Positions 1 to 9,177 of a DNA stretch of 64,000 nucleotides are shown in pieces. Origin of the DNA: Roseiarcus sp963751165 (GTDB lineage Bacteria; Pseudomonadota; Alphaproteobacteria; Rhizobiales; Beijerinckiaceae); the NCBI GenBank assembly GCA_963751165.1, contig CAVVTP010000008.1:62001-126000 (forward strand), written 5' to 3'. The notes below the pieces were generated by a model that was given only the letters and a program-made list of their open reading frames with translations, did not search any database and had not been told where the DNA came from. Within the stretch, counting starts at the first letter, position 1, and every line of letters begins with the position of its first letter. A program made the position numbers and the translations under genes.

Positions 1-1
1 C

Positions 2-1069
2 TACGCCCGCACGGCGCCCGACGATCCGGCCTATCTCGTCTTCACCTCGGGCTCGACCGCCGAGCCCAAGGGCGTGCTGCACGCGCATCGGGTGGTGATC
101 GGCCGCCGGCCGATGGCGGCCGACTGGCTCGGGCTCGCCGAGGACGACATCGTGCTCCACGCCGGCAATATCAACTGGACCTACACCCTCGGCGTCGGGG
201 TGCTCGACCCCTTCGCCTGCGGGGCGACCGGCGCGATCTACGCCGGGGAGCGCGAACCGAGCATCTGGCCGGCCCTCATCGAGAAGACCGGCGCGACGAT
301 CTTCGCCGCCGTGCCGAGCCTCTACCGCCAGATCCTCAAGTACGGCGACCCCTCCGCCCGCGACCTATCGAGGTTGCGCCACGGCGTCACCGCGGGCGAA
401 GCGCTGTCGCCGGAATTGCTCGCCCACTGGCGGCAGGCGACCGGGCTCTGGCTCTACGAGGCGCTCGGCATGAGCGAGATCTCGACATATGTGTCGAGCC
501 GCCCGGGCGAAACCATCCGCCCCGGCTCGCCGGGACGGCCGCAGACGGGCCGGCGCGTCGCCGTCCTGCCGATCGAGGGCGGAACCGAGCCGCTGCCGCC
601 GGGCGAGGTCGGCCTGCTGGCCGTCCACCGCAGCGATCCCGGCCTCATGCTCGGCTACTGGAACCGACCGGCCGAAGAGGCGGCCGCCTTCCGGGAGGAA
701 TGGTTCATCGGCGGCGACCTCGCCGAGTTCGACGCCGACGGCTTCGTGTGGCACCGGGGCCGCAACGACGACATCATGAACGCCTTCGGCTACCGGGTGT
801 CGCCGCTCGAGGTCGAGAAGGTCTTGGCGTCTCATCCTGACGTCGCGGACGTTGCTGTCGCGGAGCGCAAGGTCGCCGAGGGCGTCTCGGTGATCGCGGC
901 CTTTGTCGTGGCGAAGCCCGGCAGCGCGCCCGACGAGGCGGCGCTCCTCGCCCATTGCGCCGAGCATCTCGCCGCCTACAAGCGGCCGCGCAAGATCGTG
1001 TTCGTCAGCGAGATCGCCCACACCGCAAACGGCAAGGTCAGCCGCAGGATGTTGCCGCAGGTGGTGTGA
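2..1069 (+). CDS. acyl-CoA synthetase / AMP-dependent ligase, 5' end outside window
   Basis: This is the C-terminal ~355 residues of an ANL-superfamily enzyme that activates a carboxylic acid with ATP and CoA. The frame is open from base 2, and the AMP-binding signature YLVFTSGSTAEPKG lies at the very start, so the true start is upstream of the window. Further on are the conserved YEALGMSE segment (A5-type motif), GGDLAEFDADGFVWHRGR (A7/A8 region) and a C-terminal NGKVSRRML with the catalytic lysine. The sequence looks closest to benzoate-CoA ligase or medium-chain acyl-CoA synthetase types, but the substrate cannot be told. No partner gene follows; the next feature is an insertion sequence. 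Confidence 0.88.
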   Translation, partial: YARTAPDDPAYLVFTSGSTAEPKGVLHAHRVVIGRRPMAADWLGLAEDDIVLHAGNINWTYTLGVGVLDPFACGATGAIYAGEREPSIWPALIEKTGATIFAAVPSLYRQILKYGDPSARDLSRLRHGVTAGEALSPELLAHWRQATGLWLYEALGMSEISTYVSSRPGETIRPGSPGRPQTGRRVAVLPIEGGTEPLPPGEVGLLAVHRSDPGLMLGYWNRPAEEAAAFREEWFIGGDLAEFDADGFVWHRGRNDDIMNAFGYRVSPLEVEKVLASHPDVADVAVAERKVAEGVSVIAAFVVAKPGSAPDEAALLAHCAEHLAAYKRPRKIVFVSEIAHTANGKVSRRMLPQVV

Positions 1070-1411
1070 ATTCGGCGGCTGTGTTCGCAAGCCAGCGCCG
1101 CCTACTGCAGGGTGAGCCGCCGGCGGTCCGGCCGGCCCGGATTCAATCTTTTCAAGCCCCTGTGGCGCCATTTATTGCTCGATGCCAAGGGGCCAACTTT
1201 TCGATCGAAATCCCGCGGTCAGCGTGATCGCGGCCGGCCTCTTCCCCAGCACATGGCGCGGCGCCAATAGAAGCCGCCGACAACGCGGACGGGAGTGGAA
1301 AATCGAAACACCTGAACTTACCCCTGGGCAGGACCGGTAGTGGGTCAGTTTATGGAATGGCCCGCCCCTCCTTCCGGCGTCGTAGGATCGCCGGCAGTTC
1401 AGGAGGAGGAG

Positions 1412-2457
1412 ATGGGCATGGCTTTGGCGGCGATTTCGGTTCTCGGCGTGGATCTCGGCAAGAACGTCTGTAGCATAGTCGGGCTGGATTCGTCCGGCGC
1501 GGTGGTCATGCGTCGCAAGATGAGACGCGAGACGTTGATCGGGCTGGCTGAGAAGCTGCCTGCGTGCATTGTGGCAATGGAAGCCTGCTGCGGCGCTCAC
1601 CATCTCGGCCGGATTTTCGCCGCCGACGGCCACGACGTCCGGCTGATGTCGCCCGAATACGTTCGCCCATACGTCAAGGCGCACAAGAACGACGATCGCG
1701 ACGCCGAAGGGATCGCGGAAGCAGCGACGCGGCCGACGATGAGGTTCGTCGAACTGAAGAGCCAGGATCAGCTCGACATGCAGACGCTTCACCGATCGCG
1801 GGATCGTCTGGTCGGCGAGCGGACTGCTCTGATCAATCAGCTGCGCGCCATTCTGCTGGAGCGCGGATTGGTGGCCCCGCAGGGCAAGCGGAAGCTCGAG
1901 CGGTTCCTGGCCGTTCTGATGGACGAACAGGGAGGAGCTGGGCTGAGCCCGCGGATGATCCTGCTCGTCGCCGACGCCCGCACGCAATGGGCTGAGCTCG
2001 ATCGACGGATTGCGGCCTTCGACGCCGAATTTGTTCGCTGGGCGAAAGAGAACGAAGACGCCTGTCGACTGGCGACCATCCCCGGGGTGGGCGCGCTCAT
2101 CGCGTCTGCGCTTGTCGCCGCAGTCGGGCGAGCGGAGAGCTTTGAGAGAGGTCGTGATCTCGCGGCCTGGCTCGGCTTGGTCCCTCGGCAGTTTACAACC
2201 GGCGGCAAACCGAAGCTGCTCGGGATCAGCAAGCGCGGCGACCGATACTTGCGTCGACAGCTGATCCACGGAGCGCGCGCGGCGTGCCCTCTGTCGCTGA
2301 GCGCGATACGCCGCTCGGCCGGTGGGCAAAGGGCTCGTCGGCACGCGCCCATCGCAACGTTGCGGTTGTCGCCTTCGCCAACAAGCTTGCCAGGATCGCC
2401 TGGGCGGTGCTGCGACGACGGGAGAGGTTCGCCGCGGTGGCGAGTGTGGCGGTGTAG
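1412..2457 (+). pseudogene. IS110-family transposase (frameshifted near the 3' end)
   Basis: This is a DEDD transposase of the IS110 family, which uses an RuvC-like fold. The start at 1412 follows a very strong AGGAGGAGG ribosome site at 1401. GVDLGKN supplies the first acidic residue, VAMEACCG the Glu and DDRDAEGIAEA the Asp pair. The C-terminal Transposase_20 domain has TIPGVGALIASALVAAVG and KLLGISKRGDRYLR. The reading frame breaks around 2272-2284 in a GC dinucleotide run. The adjacent frame then carries the expected tail (ERDTPLGRWAKG through to a stop at 2455-2457). It may be inactive, or the break may be a sequence error. Confidence 0.82.
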
Positions 2458-2697
2458 AATTGGCGTCTGGACAGGAAAAGCGTCCGAACGCCAACCGGTG
2501 TTTGCGAGAGGGTGACGACGAGATGGCCTAACAGTCGAACGGTGCTCCGGAAGCCTGGGAAATTCAATGGCCTTCAAGGCCGCTCAGTTTGTGAGGACCG
2601 GGGTGGCGTATCTCCATCTTGGCGGAGGGGCGTCTCCCGAGACCGGATACGTTGAAGCAGACTGATCAGCGCCGATCTCGACAAACCCCTTGCAGAC
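2458..2697 (+). ncRNA. candidate seekRNA / bridge RNA region of the IS110 element
   Basis: This non-coding segment lies between the transposase stop and the right subterminal repeat. In IS1111-subgroup elements the guide RNA that specifies target and donor is encoded at this position. I see GC-rich potential stems, for example TTGGCGT near 2459 against ACGCCAA near 2493, but I have not folded the RNA. The call rests on position and family knowledge only. Confidence 0.3.
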
Positions 2698-2716
2698 GGG
2701 GCGGGCCATACGTTGA

Positions 2717-3178
2717 ACTTCAGGTTAGGGCGGGAAGCGACAGTCGGACGAACGGCAGGAATGGGCGGGGATAGCCGGCGTACAATGGCGGCTGGGAACG
2801 CTTAGTGTCCGCCCGAACCGGACCTTTCATCTCCGCCGACGGCGCATGACGCCGCTGAGGCCGAGGAAACTCGCGATCAGTCCGGCATTTCGAGATTTCC
2901 GTGATACTGAAAGAGATACACTTTTTTGGAAGCCCGCAGCCGAAGAGCGACGGGCAGACTCGCACGAGCGACCCGTCCACAATGCCCGCTTCGATGTAAG
3001 CGTCAAAGACCGTGGTGCCGTCGTCGTAGTACGTTTGGTCTTCTTCAAGCTTGAACGTTCCGCAACATTCGAGATCGATAGTTTGAGCTCGCCACCGTCT
3101 TAGGTAGTTTCTTCATCGAATCGCTCCCTGCTATCCGACATTCGCGAAGCTTGCCGAAGCTCAGGGCACTCACGCTAG
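2717..3178. other. intergenic stretch between two IS elements, possible gene remnant
   Basis: No intact gene is seen. The minus strand from about 3104 to 2827 reads in two overlapping frames with plausible codon use. It ends in a short hydrophobic stretch followed by five arginines (NAGLIASFLGLSGVMRRRRR, stop at 2827-2829). That tail resembles a PEP-CTERM-type sorting signal, but there is no clear VPEP motif. It could be the 3' remnant of a secreted protein gene cut by the flanking insertion sequences. The evidence is weak. Confidence 0.25.
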
Positions 3179-4819
3179 CCCGGTTTCTCAAACAGTAGGT
3201 GCATCGAGGCCGCGAATCAGCGAAAGTATGTTGTGCAGCAACAGCTTAGCTTGGACTTGCGAGGTGCCTCGATGCAAACAGACTGTATCCCGGATTTGTT
3301 TGAATTTGAACCGGTTGAAGGACGTTGGGTGGTGGCTGCTTTCGACGGCGGAAGCATCACCTCGGACGCCGGCGCGACGCTGCTTGGCTCAACCGACCGG
3401 GCGATCGGTCTCATCGATCGGTTCGCCGCCTGCTTCCGCGACGCGCGCCGCCAGGACCTGATCGAGCACGAGGTCAAGACGCTGATCGGCCAGCGGGTGT
3501 TCGGACTGGCGCTCGGCTATGAGGACCTCAACGATCACGATCACCTGCGCCATGACCCGGTGATGGCGATCCTCGCCGGCAAGCTGGAAGCGCGGCGCGA
3601 GGATTGCGCTGCGGTGGCGGGCAAGTCGACGCTAAACGGGCTCGAGCTGAGCCGGCCGCTGCCGACCCGCTATCACAAGATCAGCCACGATGCGGCGATG
3701 ATCGAGCGGCTGCCGGTCGACCTGTTCGTCGAGGCGTATCGCCGCCCGCCGAAGCAGATCATCCTCGATCTCGACGCCACCGACGACCCGCTGCACGGCC
3801 ATCAGGAGGGCCGGTTCTTCCACGGCGATCACGATGGCTATCGTTATCTGCCGCTTTACGTGTTCTGCGGCCGCCATCTCCTGGTGGCGAAGCTGCGCAA
3901 AGCCGACATCGACGTTTCCGCCGGGGCGGTGGAGGAGATCGCCCGCATCGTGGCGCAGATCCGCGCTCGCTGGCCGGACACCCGCATCTTGCTGCGTGCC
4001 GATTCCGGCTTCGCCCGCGAAGCGTTGATGGCCTGGTGCGAGGTGAACCGGGTCGATTATCTGTTCGGTCTGGCGCGCAACGCCCGTCTCGCCGCGATGA
4101 TCGAGCGCGAGTTGGCCGCGGCCAAGGCTGCGGCGGAGGCGAGCGGAAAGCCGGTGCGCCGCTTCAAGGAGTTCTCGTGGACCACGCTGGACAGTTGGTC
4201 GCGCGAGCGCCGGGTCATCGCCAAGGCGGAATGGACGCAAGGCGAGGCCAACCCGCGCTTCGTCGTCACTTCGCTGAGCCGAGAAGAGACTGTCGCCCGG
4301 CGTCTCGACGAGAAGGTCTATTGCGCCCGCGGCGACATGGAGAACCGGATCAAGGAATGCCAAGCCGACCTGTTCGCCGACCGCACCTCGACCGCAACCA
4401 TGCGCGCCAATCAGCTGCGGCTGTGGTTTGCCTCCTTCGCCTACATTCTCTTGTGCGCCGTGCGCCGCATCGGCCTCAAGCGCACGCAGTTCGCCAAGGC
4501 CAATTGCGCAACCATCCGTCGCAAGTTGCTCAAGATCGGCGTGCTGGTGCGAATTCGGTCCGCCGCATCAAGCTCGCCATGGCCTCATCCTTCCCCAACC
4601 CGCGCGAATTCTGGATCGCCCATGTCCGGCTTGCCGCAGCGGCGATCTGACGAACCAGACAGCGCACAGTCGACATAACCCAAAATAGCGCCGCCGATCC
4701 GGCGGCCGCCGCCGTGCGCCTGTAATTCCCGCCACAAGGCCTTTCTGCCATCAAGGCTTGGGCAACGCGGCCGCGCTCAAACAGCAAGCGCGCCGCCATG
4801 GAGCTGTGAGAAATGCGGG
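3179..4819 (+). mobile_element. IS1380-family insertion sequence
   Basis: Imperfect terminal inverted repeats bracket a single transposase gene: CCCGGTTTCTCAAACAG at 3179 and, on the complement of the right end, CCCGCATTTCTCACAG ending at 4819. The total of 1641 bp is normal for the family. The flanking 4-mers are CTAG on the left and CTAA on the right, a 3-of-4 match to the 4-bp duplication IS1380 elements usually make. An internal inverted repeat TGCATCGAGGC/GCCTCGATGCA spans 3202-3275 around the start codon region. Confidence 0.75.
3272..4650 (+). pseudogene. IS1380-family transposase (frameshifted near the C-terminus)
   Basis: This is a DDE transposase of the IS1380 type (DDE_Tnp_1 fold). 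Recognisable segments are the N-terminal FDGGSITSDAGATLLG, the catalytic ILDLDATDDPLHGHQEG, the second Asp in ILLRADSGFAREALMAW and the acidic DEKVYCARGDMENRIKE. The frame is lost at 4554-4555, where one T appears to be missing. The next frame supplies the usual C-terminus (VRRIKLAMASSFPNP to a stop at 4650). The ATG at 3272 is preferred over the GTG at 3233 because a GAGG site precedes it. Confidence 0.82.
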
Positions 4820-4985
4820 CTAAGGCGGCCCAGGTTGTCGTGCACTGAACCCACCTCTCGACGCCGCGATGCGTCCGACCAGTCTCAAAAAAAGGCCGGC
4901 CAAGCGTGCGACAAAAAGAAGTGTTACCACCAGCACAAAAGCCGCAATGCCCCTACGGCCCTCCGCCTCGGCTTTAATGCCAAAG

Positions 4986-5273
4986 CTATAGTCGAGCGAG
5001 CAGCTCCGCCTTTTTCGCCGAGAATTCCTCCTCGGTGATGATATCTTCCTGGCGTAGCGCCGCCAAGCGTGCGATCGTCTTTGGAATGTCCTCCGGCGCA
5101 AGGTACACGGCCGGCGTTGCACTGGGCCGCGCGGCCGCCTGCGGTTTTAGCCGTGGCGCGCCCGATGCGGATGCCGGCGGCATCTGAGGCTTGCCGTCGT
5201 GCGGATAAACCAATTGTGGGTCAGCGACGCGCACCGGGCCATTAAGCCCGCTGGGCAGAGATGGCGCTTCCAA
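4986..5273 (-). CDS. SHOCT-domain protein, possibly fused by frameshift to the upstream HTH gene
   Basis: The last ~35 residues (DIPKTIARLAALRQEDIITE, then EEFSAKKAELLARL) are a clear SHOCT motif, a short C-terminal helix pair thought to mediate oligomerisation. The N-terminal ~55 residues are Pro/Ala-rich with no domain I recognise. No ATG is available: 5273 is a TTG. The frame also stays open upstream into the 3' end of the HTH gene at 5242-5544. The two may therefore be one gene (HTH-linker-SHOCT) split by a single indel near 5275-5290, as happens in several other genes here. Confidence 0.5.
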   Translation of the reverse strand: MEAPSLPSGLNGPVRVADPQLVYPHDGKPQMPPASASGAPRLKPQAAARPSATPAVYLAPEDIPKTIARLAALRQEDIITEEEFSAKKAELLARL

Positions 5274-5544
5274 ATCTGGCTTCTCCCGAGCGTGAGTTTG
5301 AGCCGCTTTGGGTCTTACGCGGCCGGCCCCGGCGTCCGTCGTGCTTCAGGGGCCGCTCGATCCCTAGGAAATCGTTCGCTGTCACCTGTCCGCCGGTCTC
5401 TTCGACGATCGCGTTCAGTGTCGATTTTTTCGGAAACGAGATGCCCGAGCGGATGCGATAGATCGTCATGAGGTGACACCCCATTTTTTCTGCGAATTTC
5501 CGATCGCTTAGCTTGTTCTCGGTGAGATACTGGGAGAGGCGCAT
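5242..5544 (-). CDS. XRE-type helix-turn-helix protein
   Basis: A 100-residue protein whose first ~60 residues form a lambda-repressor-like helix-turn-helix: LTENKLSDRKFAEKMGCHL is the turn, followed by the recognition helix MTIYRIRSGISFPKKST. A basic stretch RRGRPRK at about residue 70 looks like an AT-hook-type minor groove element. It overlaps the SHOCT frame by 32 bases, and the tail after residue ~80 may be a frameshift product. It is probably a small DNA-binding regulator of unknown target. Confidence 0.55.
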   Translation of the reverse strand: MRLSQYLTENKLSDRKFAEKMGCHLMTIYRIRSGISFPKKSTLNAIVEETGGQVTANDFLGIERPLKHDGRRGRPRKTQSGSNSRSGEARFGSAISAQRA

Positions 5545-5862
5545 TTGCGCGATATCGCACCGATTGCTATAAACCGCAAGCCCGAAGTAGCCTATGACGA
5601 TAAAGACCCTTCACTTATTTTAGCAAATCGCGTTAATAAGATGGCGCTCCCAGGGACGAAGAGCCAACTTGCCTTATCCCCCATCCCGGATCACCCGGCA
5701 CGAATCGATGCCGAATGCCATTTCGCCCGATGGTCAACCCCGTCTGGTCTCGTCCGGCAGGGCATGTCGCAAATGAATTCCGCCCAAGAACGAAGCCGCT
5801 CTCGCATTGCCGCCGCAACGACCTTGGCCATTTGTCATGGGCACTGTGGACGCTGATTCCGT
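5545..5862. other. intergenic stretch, no gene seen
   Basis: About 320 bp between the HTH gene start and the end of the zinc-ribbon gene. It has short open frames on both strands with no recognisable domain or ribosome site. An A/T-richer patch at 5580-5640 may hold the promoter of the HTH gene. Confidence 0.4.
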
Positions 5863-7042
5863 CTATCGCATTCGGACTGAATGAACCTGCGCCAATCGAT
5901 CCAATACGTTCTTAACGGTTGAGGCGTACCATTTCGTTCCGCGAGCAGTAGCGACACCTCCGTCGTTCAATTGCCGAGCGATTGCGTCGAGGGATTTACT
6001 CCCGGACTTCCCTCGTTTTTTGCAGAAGGAACAACGCGAACTCGTCCGCTTTCTTTTTCCGCGCAAGCCCGGACGCGGCGCGCCCGTCACCGCATAATGG
6101 GCACGCGGGATAGCCCTTAACGAGGGACTGTTTGATGTTGCTATAGAGACGACGGAACACATGGCCGGATTTCTTGCACCGCCACTCGTATAGGGTGCCG
6201 GCTCCATGATATTCGTTGTCGATTAGCTCGAGACCGACCGCCTCGCCCCAAGAGCGCAGCCCGTCGATTCCGAGGCGACGATTTCGCGCACACGAGGGAC
6301 ACCAAGCGTCCCTCCTAATGCGCCACGGCTCGGCCAACCACGTCGGATGATCGGGTCTTCCCGCACCACCATTCATGTCGTTCACTGCCTAGATAAACAG
6401 AGGTGACAAGCTCGCCGCCTCTTTCCCTTGCTAGTTGTCTCAGAGCATCCAGCTCACGGGCAAACAGTTCTTCGGTAGGCAATGTTAGAGGTTGAGCATC
6501 GCCGGTTTTGCGCAACGCCTCTTCGACTTTCGTCCGTACGTTCTCTGGAGGAAATGGCCGCTTGACTGCCTCGATGTCGATCAACCTGATTCCGTGTTTT
6601 TAACCCGCGCAGTTCCTCGACCAGCCAAAATTTCACCGCAGCGCGCTCCGAAGCGTTAACTGACTTGCATTCCGGACACCGTCTGCCTGTCTTAAATTGT
6701 CCGCAGTTATCTCGAAATTGTGCCCCCGCTTGCAGCGGACCCGCAATTTCGATTTTGCTGATACATACTCGGTGGAGAGCAGCTCTCCTCCGTCCGCCTC
6801 AATGCGCTCTCGCGCATTTTGAAGAAACTCTTCTTTGGACTTACGCGCCTTATGGCCCCTGTAGCCGCGCGGATTCTCGGCCTGACACTCGACACAACAC
6901 CCCCAGCGTATCGCGCCGCTAGATGCCCATGACAGCACATTTTACCGGTGAAATAGAGATCTGCCCCGAATTCGCGAGCTTCAGCCTGGGTTCTGGGAAG
7001 GTTCCACAGCTCGTCAAGGTCCCGAGGCTCGCCGCCAGCCAT
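5863..7042 (-). pseudogene. multi zinc-ribbon protein with recombinase-like C-terminal tail, broken by about six frameshifts
   Basis: Read from 7042, pieces in different frames join into one ~390-residue protein. It starts MAGGEPRDLDELWNLPRTQA and YFTGKMCCHGHLAARYAGG, then CCVECQAENPRGYRGHKARK, VRCKRGHNFEITADNLRQ, RCPECKSVNASERAAVKFWL, WWCG...AWCPSC, YEWRCKKSGHVFRRLYSNIK and ACPLCGDG. It ends in LDAIARQLNDGGVATARGTK with the usual following WYASTVKNVLDRL. The Cys/His pairs form at least three treble-clef or zinc-ribbon repeats. The tail resembles the helical segment found after the catalytic domain of large serine recombinases. The breaks lie near 6915, 6685, 6595, 6350 and 6000. The function is unknown; a nucleic-acid-binding role is likely. 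Confidence 0.6.
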
Positions 7043-7636
7043 TTCTTTCCCCCTCCGCCCATGCTGAAGGCGTTCAAGACGACGAACTGTCATAACAGGA
7101 CTGGTTGATCAGAACCCGTAGGCGCGATGGGTACGATCCGCGAGGGATGATCGGGATGCCTATCCGTGAATTGCGACCAGCGAGGACCGGTATCAGTTCA
7201 TTTCCGCTAGGATCGTCCTTCTTCGCGGACCGGCGAGCAGCGCGGTCATAAACTCTTATCCCTCTTATCCGCGAGATCAGCGAGATCACCAGTTCATTCA
7301 GCCGACGCGCCGAAGATGCGCCCCAGTCCCCTGAACTTCCCTCAAGATCAAACAGACGCATTCGCAGCCCACTTCCGGATCGCCCGCTCCTGGCCCACTG
7401 CGCCCATAGCGCCTGCGACAGCTTAACAGGGTTCACCGCCCGTAGCGGGCCGCTCTCGAAAGCCCGCTCAGGGTCGGAAGCTGCAAATCAAACTGCCCCG
7501 CTGCCGCAGGATCTCTTGAACAAATATAGAACATCGCTGGCGCCTCGTCAAGAAATTGGTCCTGCCCCTATCAGGCGTCCTAACTGTTCCAGGATGCGTC
7601 GCCGTCGCCCGGGACGGCGCGCAAGCAAACAGGCGA
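7043..7636. other. intergenic stretch, no gene seen
   Basis: About 590 bp with several open frames on both strands but none with a recognisable domain, consistent codon use or a ribosome site. It may hold remnants of a gene truncated when the neighbouring mobile DNA arrived. Confidence 0.4.
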
Positions 7637-8470
7637 ATGCCCGACGACCTCCTCGAACGCCTGACCAAGGCTCTGGCGCGCGCACCGGGCGTCGCGGCGC
7701 TTGCGCTCGGCGGCTCGCGCGCCAGGGGAACGGCGGGCCCATCCTCGGATTTCGACGTCGGCCTCTATTACCGGAGGGGCGCCGAGCCGAAGGCCAGCCG
7801 GCTGCGCGACATTCTGGCTGCGCTCGTCGACGACCCCGCCAACGCCACCGTGACGGAGACCGGCGAATGGGGCCCGTGGATCGTCGGCGGCGCCTGGCTA
7901 GAAGTCGACGGGCAGAAGGTCGATATCCTTTATCGCTGCATTGAGGCGGTCGAGGAGGTCATTCGCGACTGCTCCAACGGCCAGGTGACGGTGCATTACC
8001 AGCCGGGACACCCGCATGGGTTCTCGTCCGCGATCTGGGTGGGAGAGGCCGCCCTTTGCAGGCCCCTTCACGACCCGAACGGGGCGCTCGCCGCGCTGAA
8101 GGCCATGGCGTTACCCTATCCGGAAAAGCTTGGCCGGGCGCTCGTCGACCGGTTCCTCTGGGAGGTCGGCTTCAGCCTCGAGAATGGCGACCTCGCTGTC
8201 GTGCGCGGCGATGTGACGCATGTCGCCGGTTGCGCCTACCGCGCCCTCGCCTGCGCCGCGCAGGTCCTGTTCGCCCTCAACCGGCGCTACCTCATCAACG
8301 AGAAGGGCGCGCTCGCGGAAGCGGCGCGTTTTCCGCTCACGATCCCGAACCTCGAGGAACGCGTAGCTTCCGTCTGGCAGGACATCGGCCGCGGCGCTTT
8401 GCAAGAATTGCTCCTCACGCTCCGCGCCCTCGACCGCGATCTCGAGGCGCTGGCAGGTCCATGTCGCTGA
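7637..8470 (+). CDS. nucleotidyltransferase-fold protein
   Basis: A 277-residue protein with the minimal nucleotidyltransferase signature near the N-terminus: LALGGSRARGTAGPSSDFDV carries the GS motif and the metal-binding DxD pair, and the third acidic residue is plausibly in GQKVDILYR. The remaining ~180 residues are helical, as in MNT/DUF4037-like proteins that use this fold to transfer a nucleotide to an antibiotic, protein or RNA. The ATG at 7637 (MPDDLLERL) is chosen over the upstream frame extension, which has atypical composition. No HEPN antitoxin partner is adjacent, so it is not an obvious toxin-antitoxin pair. The substrate is unknown. Confidence 0.72.
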   Translation: MPDDLLERLTKALARAPGVAALALGGSRARGTAGPSSDFDVGLYYRRGAEPKASRLRDILAALVDDPANATVTETGEWGPWIVGGAWLEVDGQKVDILYRCIEAVEEVIRDCSNGQVTVHYQPGHPHGFSSAIWVGEAALCRPLHDPNGALAALKAMALPYPEKLGRALVDRFLWEVGFSLENGDLAVVRGDVTHVAGCAYRALACAAQVLFALNRRYLINEKGALAEAARFPLTIPNLEERVASVWQDIGRGALQELLLTLRALDRDLEALAGPCR

Positions 8471-8590
8471 ATTGCACTGGTAGGAAGCCGCCGGCATCGG
8501 TCGCAAGCAGTTCAAGATCATGCGCTTGTTTTGAGAGAAGGAAGTAGTTCCCAAGCTTGTGCGTTGAGGAGAGGGCGCGACCCCCACCGA

Positions 8591-8629
8591 CCTCGTCCTG
8601 AGGCGCCGCGAAGCGGCCTCGAAGGACGA
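8591..8629 (-). repeat. REP-like palindromic element, copy 1 (inverted)
   Basis: An imperfect palindrome running from CCTCGTCCTGAGG to CCTCGAAGGACG. It is the reverse complement of the two copies at 8699-8787, with a shorter loop arm. This type of extragenic palindrome (CGTCCTTCGAGG...CCTCAGGACGAGG) is common between genes in Hyphomicrobiales. Confidence 0.7.
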
Positions 8630-8698
8630 ATTCAGAGGATGCCGAGGATGGAGCGCCGGACGGACGCATTTGTTCGGACCGCTGGCGTGCACGGGAAG

Positions 8699-8787
8699 CG
8701 TCCTTCGAGGCTCTTGCTTCGCAAGAGCGCCTCAGGACGAGGGCGGGAGGCTCTTGCTTCGCAAGAGCGCCTCAGGACGAGGGCGGT
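8699..8787 (+). repeat. REP-like element copies 2 and 3, 40-bp tandem duplication
   Basis: The unit starting AGGCTCTTGCTTCGCAAGAG occurs at 8708-8747 and again at 8748-8787, identical except for the last base. Each unit contains the hairpin CTCTTGCTTCGCAAGAG. Together with copy 1 they form convergent inverted repeats, about 36 bp upstream of the small gene at 8823. Confidence 0.8.
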
Positions 8788-8822
8788 AGATGCGAGAAGG
8801 TTTGCGGTTACAGAAGGAAGCC

Positions 8823-9011
8823 ATGGCGAGACCGCGCGCAAAAGACCTGGTCGTCTGCATCGACAACGACGGCTATCCGGCGTCGCTGGCTCTCCTGGAT
8901 AGGGACGCCGAAAAGCACGGGCTCTTGCGGATCATCGATGAATTGGGAGACGATTATCTCTATCCCAAGACGCTGTTTCGTTCGATCGACTTGCCGCTGT
9001 CCGTCAAATGA
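8823..9011 (+). CDS. small conserved hypothetical protein (62 aa)
   Basis: A 62-residue acidic protein beginning MARPRAKDLVVCIDNDGYPA. It is short, intact and has normal GC-rich codon use. The ATG at 8823 follows an AGAAGGAAG ribosome site. Similar small proteins of unknown function are familiar from Hyphomicrobiales genomes, but I cannot assign a role. There are no membrane segments, signal peptide or cysteine clusters. Confidence 0.55.
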   Translation: MARPRAKDLVVCIDNDGYPASLALLDRDAEKHGLLRIIDELGDDYLYPKTLFRSIDLPLSVK

Positions 9012-9141
9012 GCGGTGTTGGCCGCAGCGTGAAGGAAGACCCCAGACCTGTCCCTCCCTTCCCCGCAGTCTTCATCTGTGGTTCCACGGGCTCAGGTCCG
9101 GCGACGGGCGGTTGTTGTAACAGCCGACCGTTCGCCCACTC

Positions 9142-9166
9142 TCTCGCGCCCGCCCGGGGCGCGAGA
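9142..9166. terminator. bidirectional hairpin terminator
   Basis: A perfect 10-bp stem, TCTCGCGCCC / GGGCGCGAGA, with a 5-base loop sits between the convergent genes ending at 9011 (+) and 9178 (-). It is followed on the plus strand by TTGCTTT. It is placed to terminate both transcripts. Confidence 0.7.
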
Positions 9167-9177
9167 TTGCTTTGCTC

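Larger units (their letters stand above)
1350..2716 (+). mobile_element. IS110-family insertion sequence, IS1111-like subgroup
   Basis: The element is defined by an IS110-type transposase and a perfect 12-bp inverted repeat, ATGGCCCGCCCC at 1357-1368 and its complement at 2698-2709. IS110 elements lack true terminal repeats, but the IS1111 subgroup has short subterminal ones, which fits. The outer limits are estimates a few bases beyond the repeats. The ~240 bp between the transposase stop and the right repeat is non-coding, as expected for the RNA-encoding end in IS1111-type elements. Confidence 0.72.

Noticed and set aside
7637..9011. A MNT/HEPN-type toxin-antitoxin pair
   Set aside because: The nucleotidyltransferase is longer than minimal MNT antitoxins, and the downstream 62-residue protein lacks the HEPN RxxxxH motif and is ~350 bp away.
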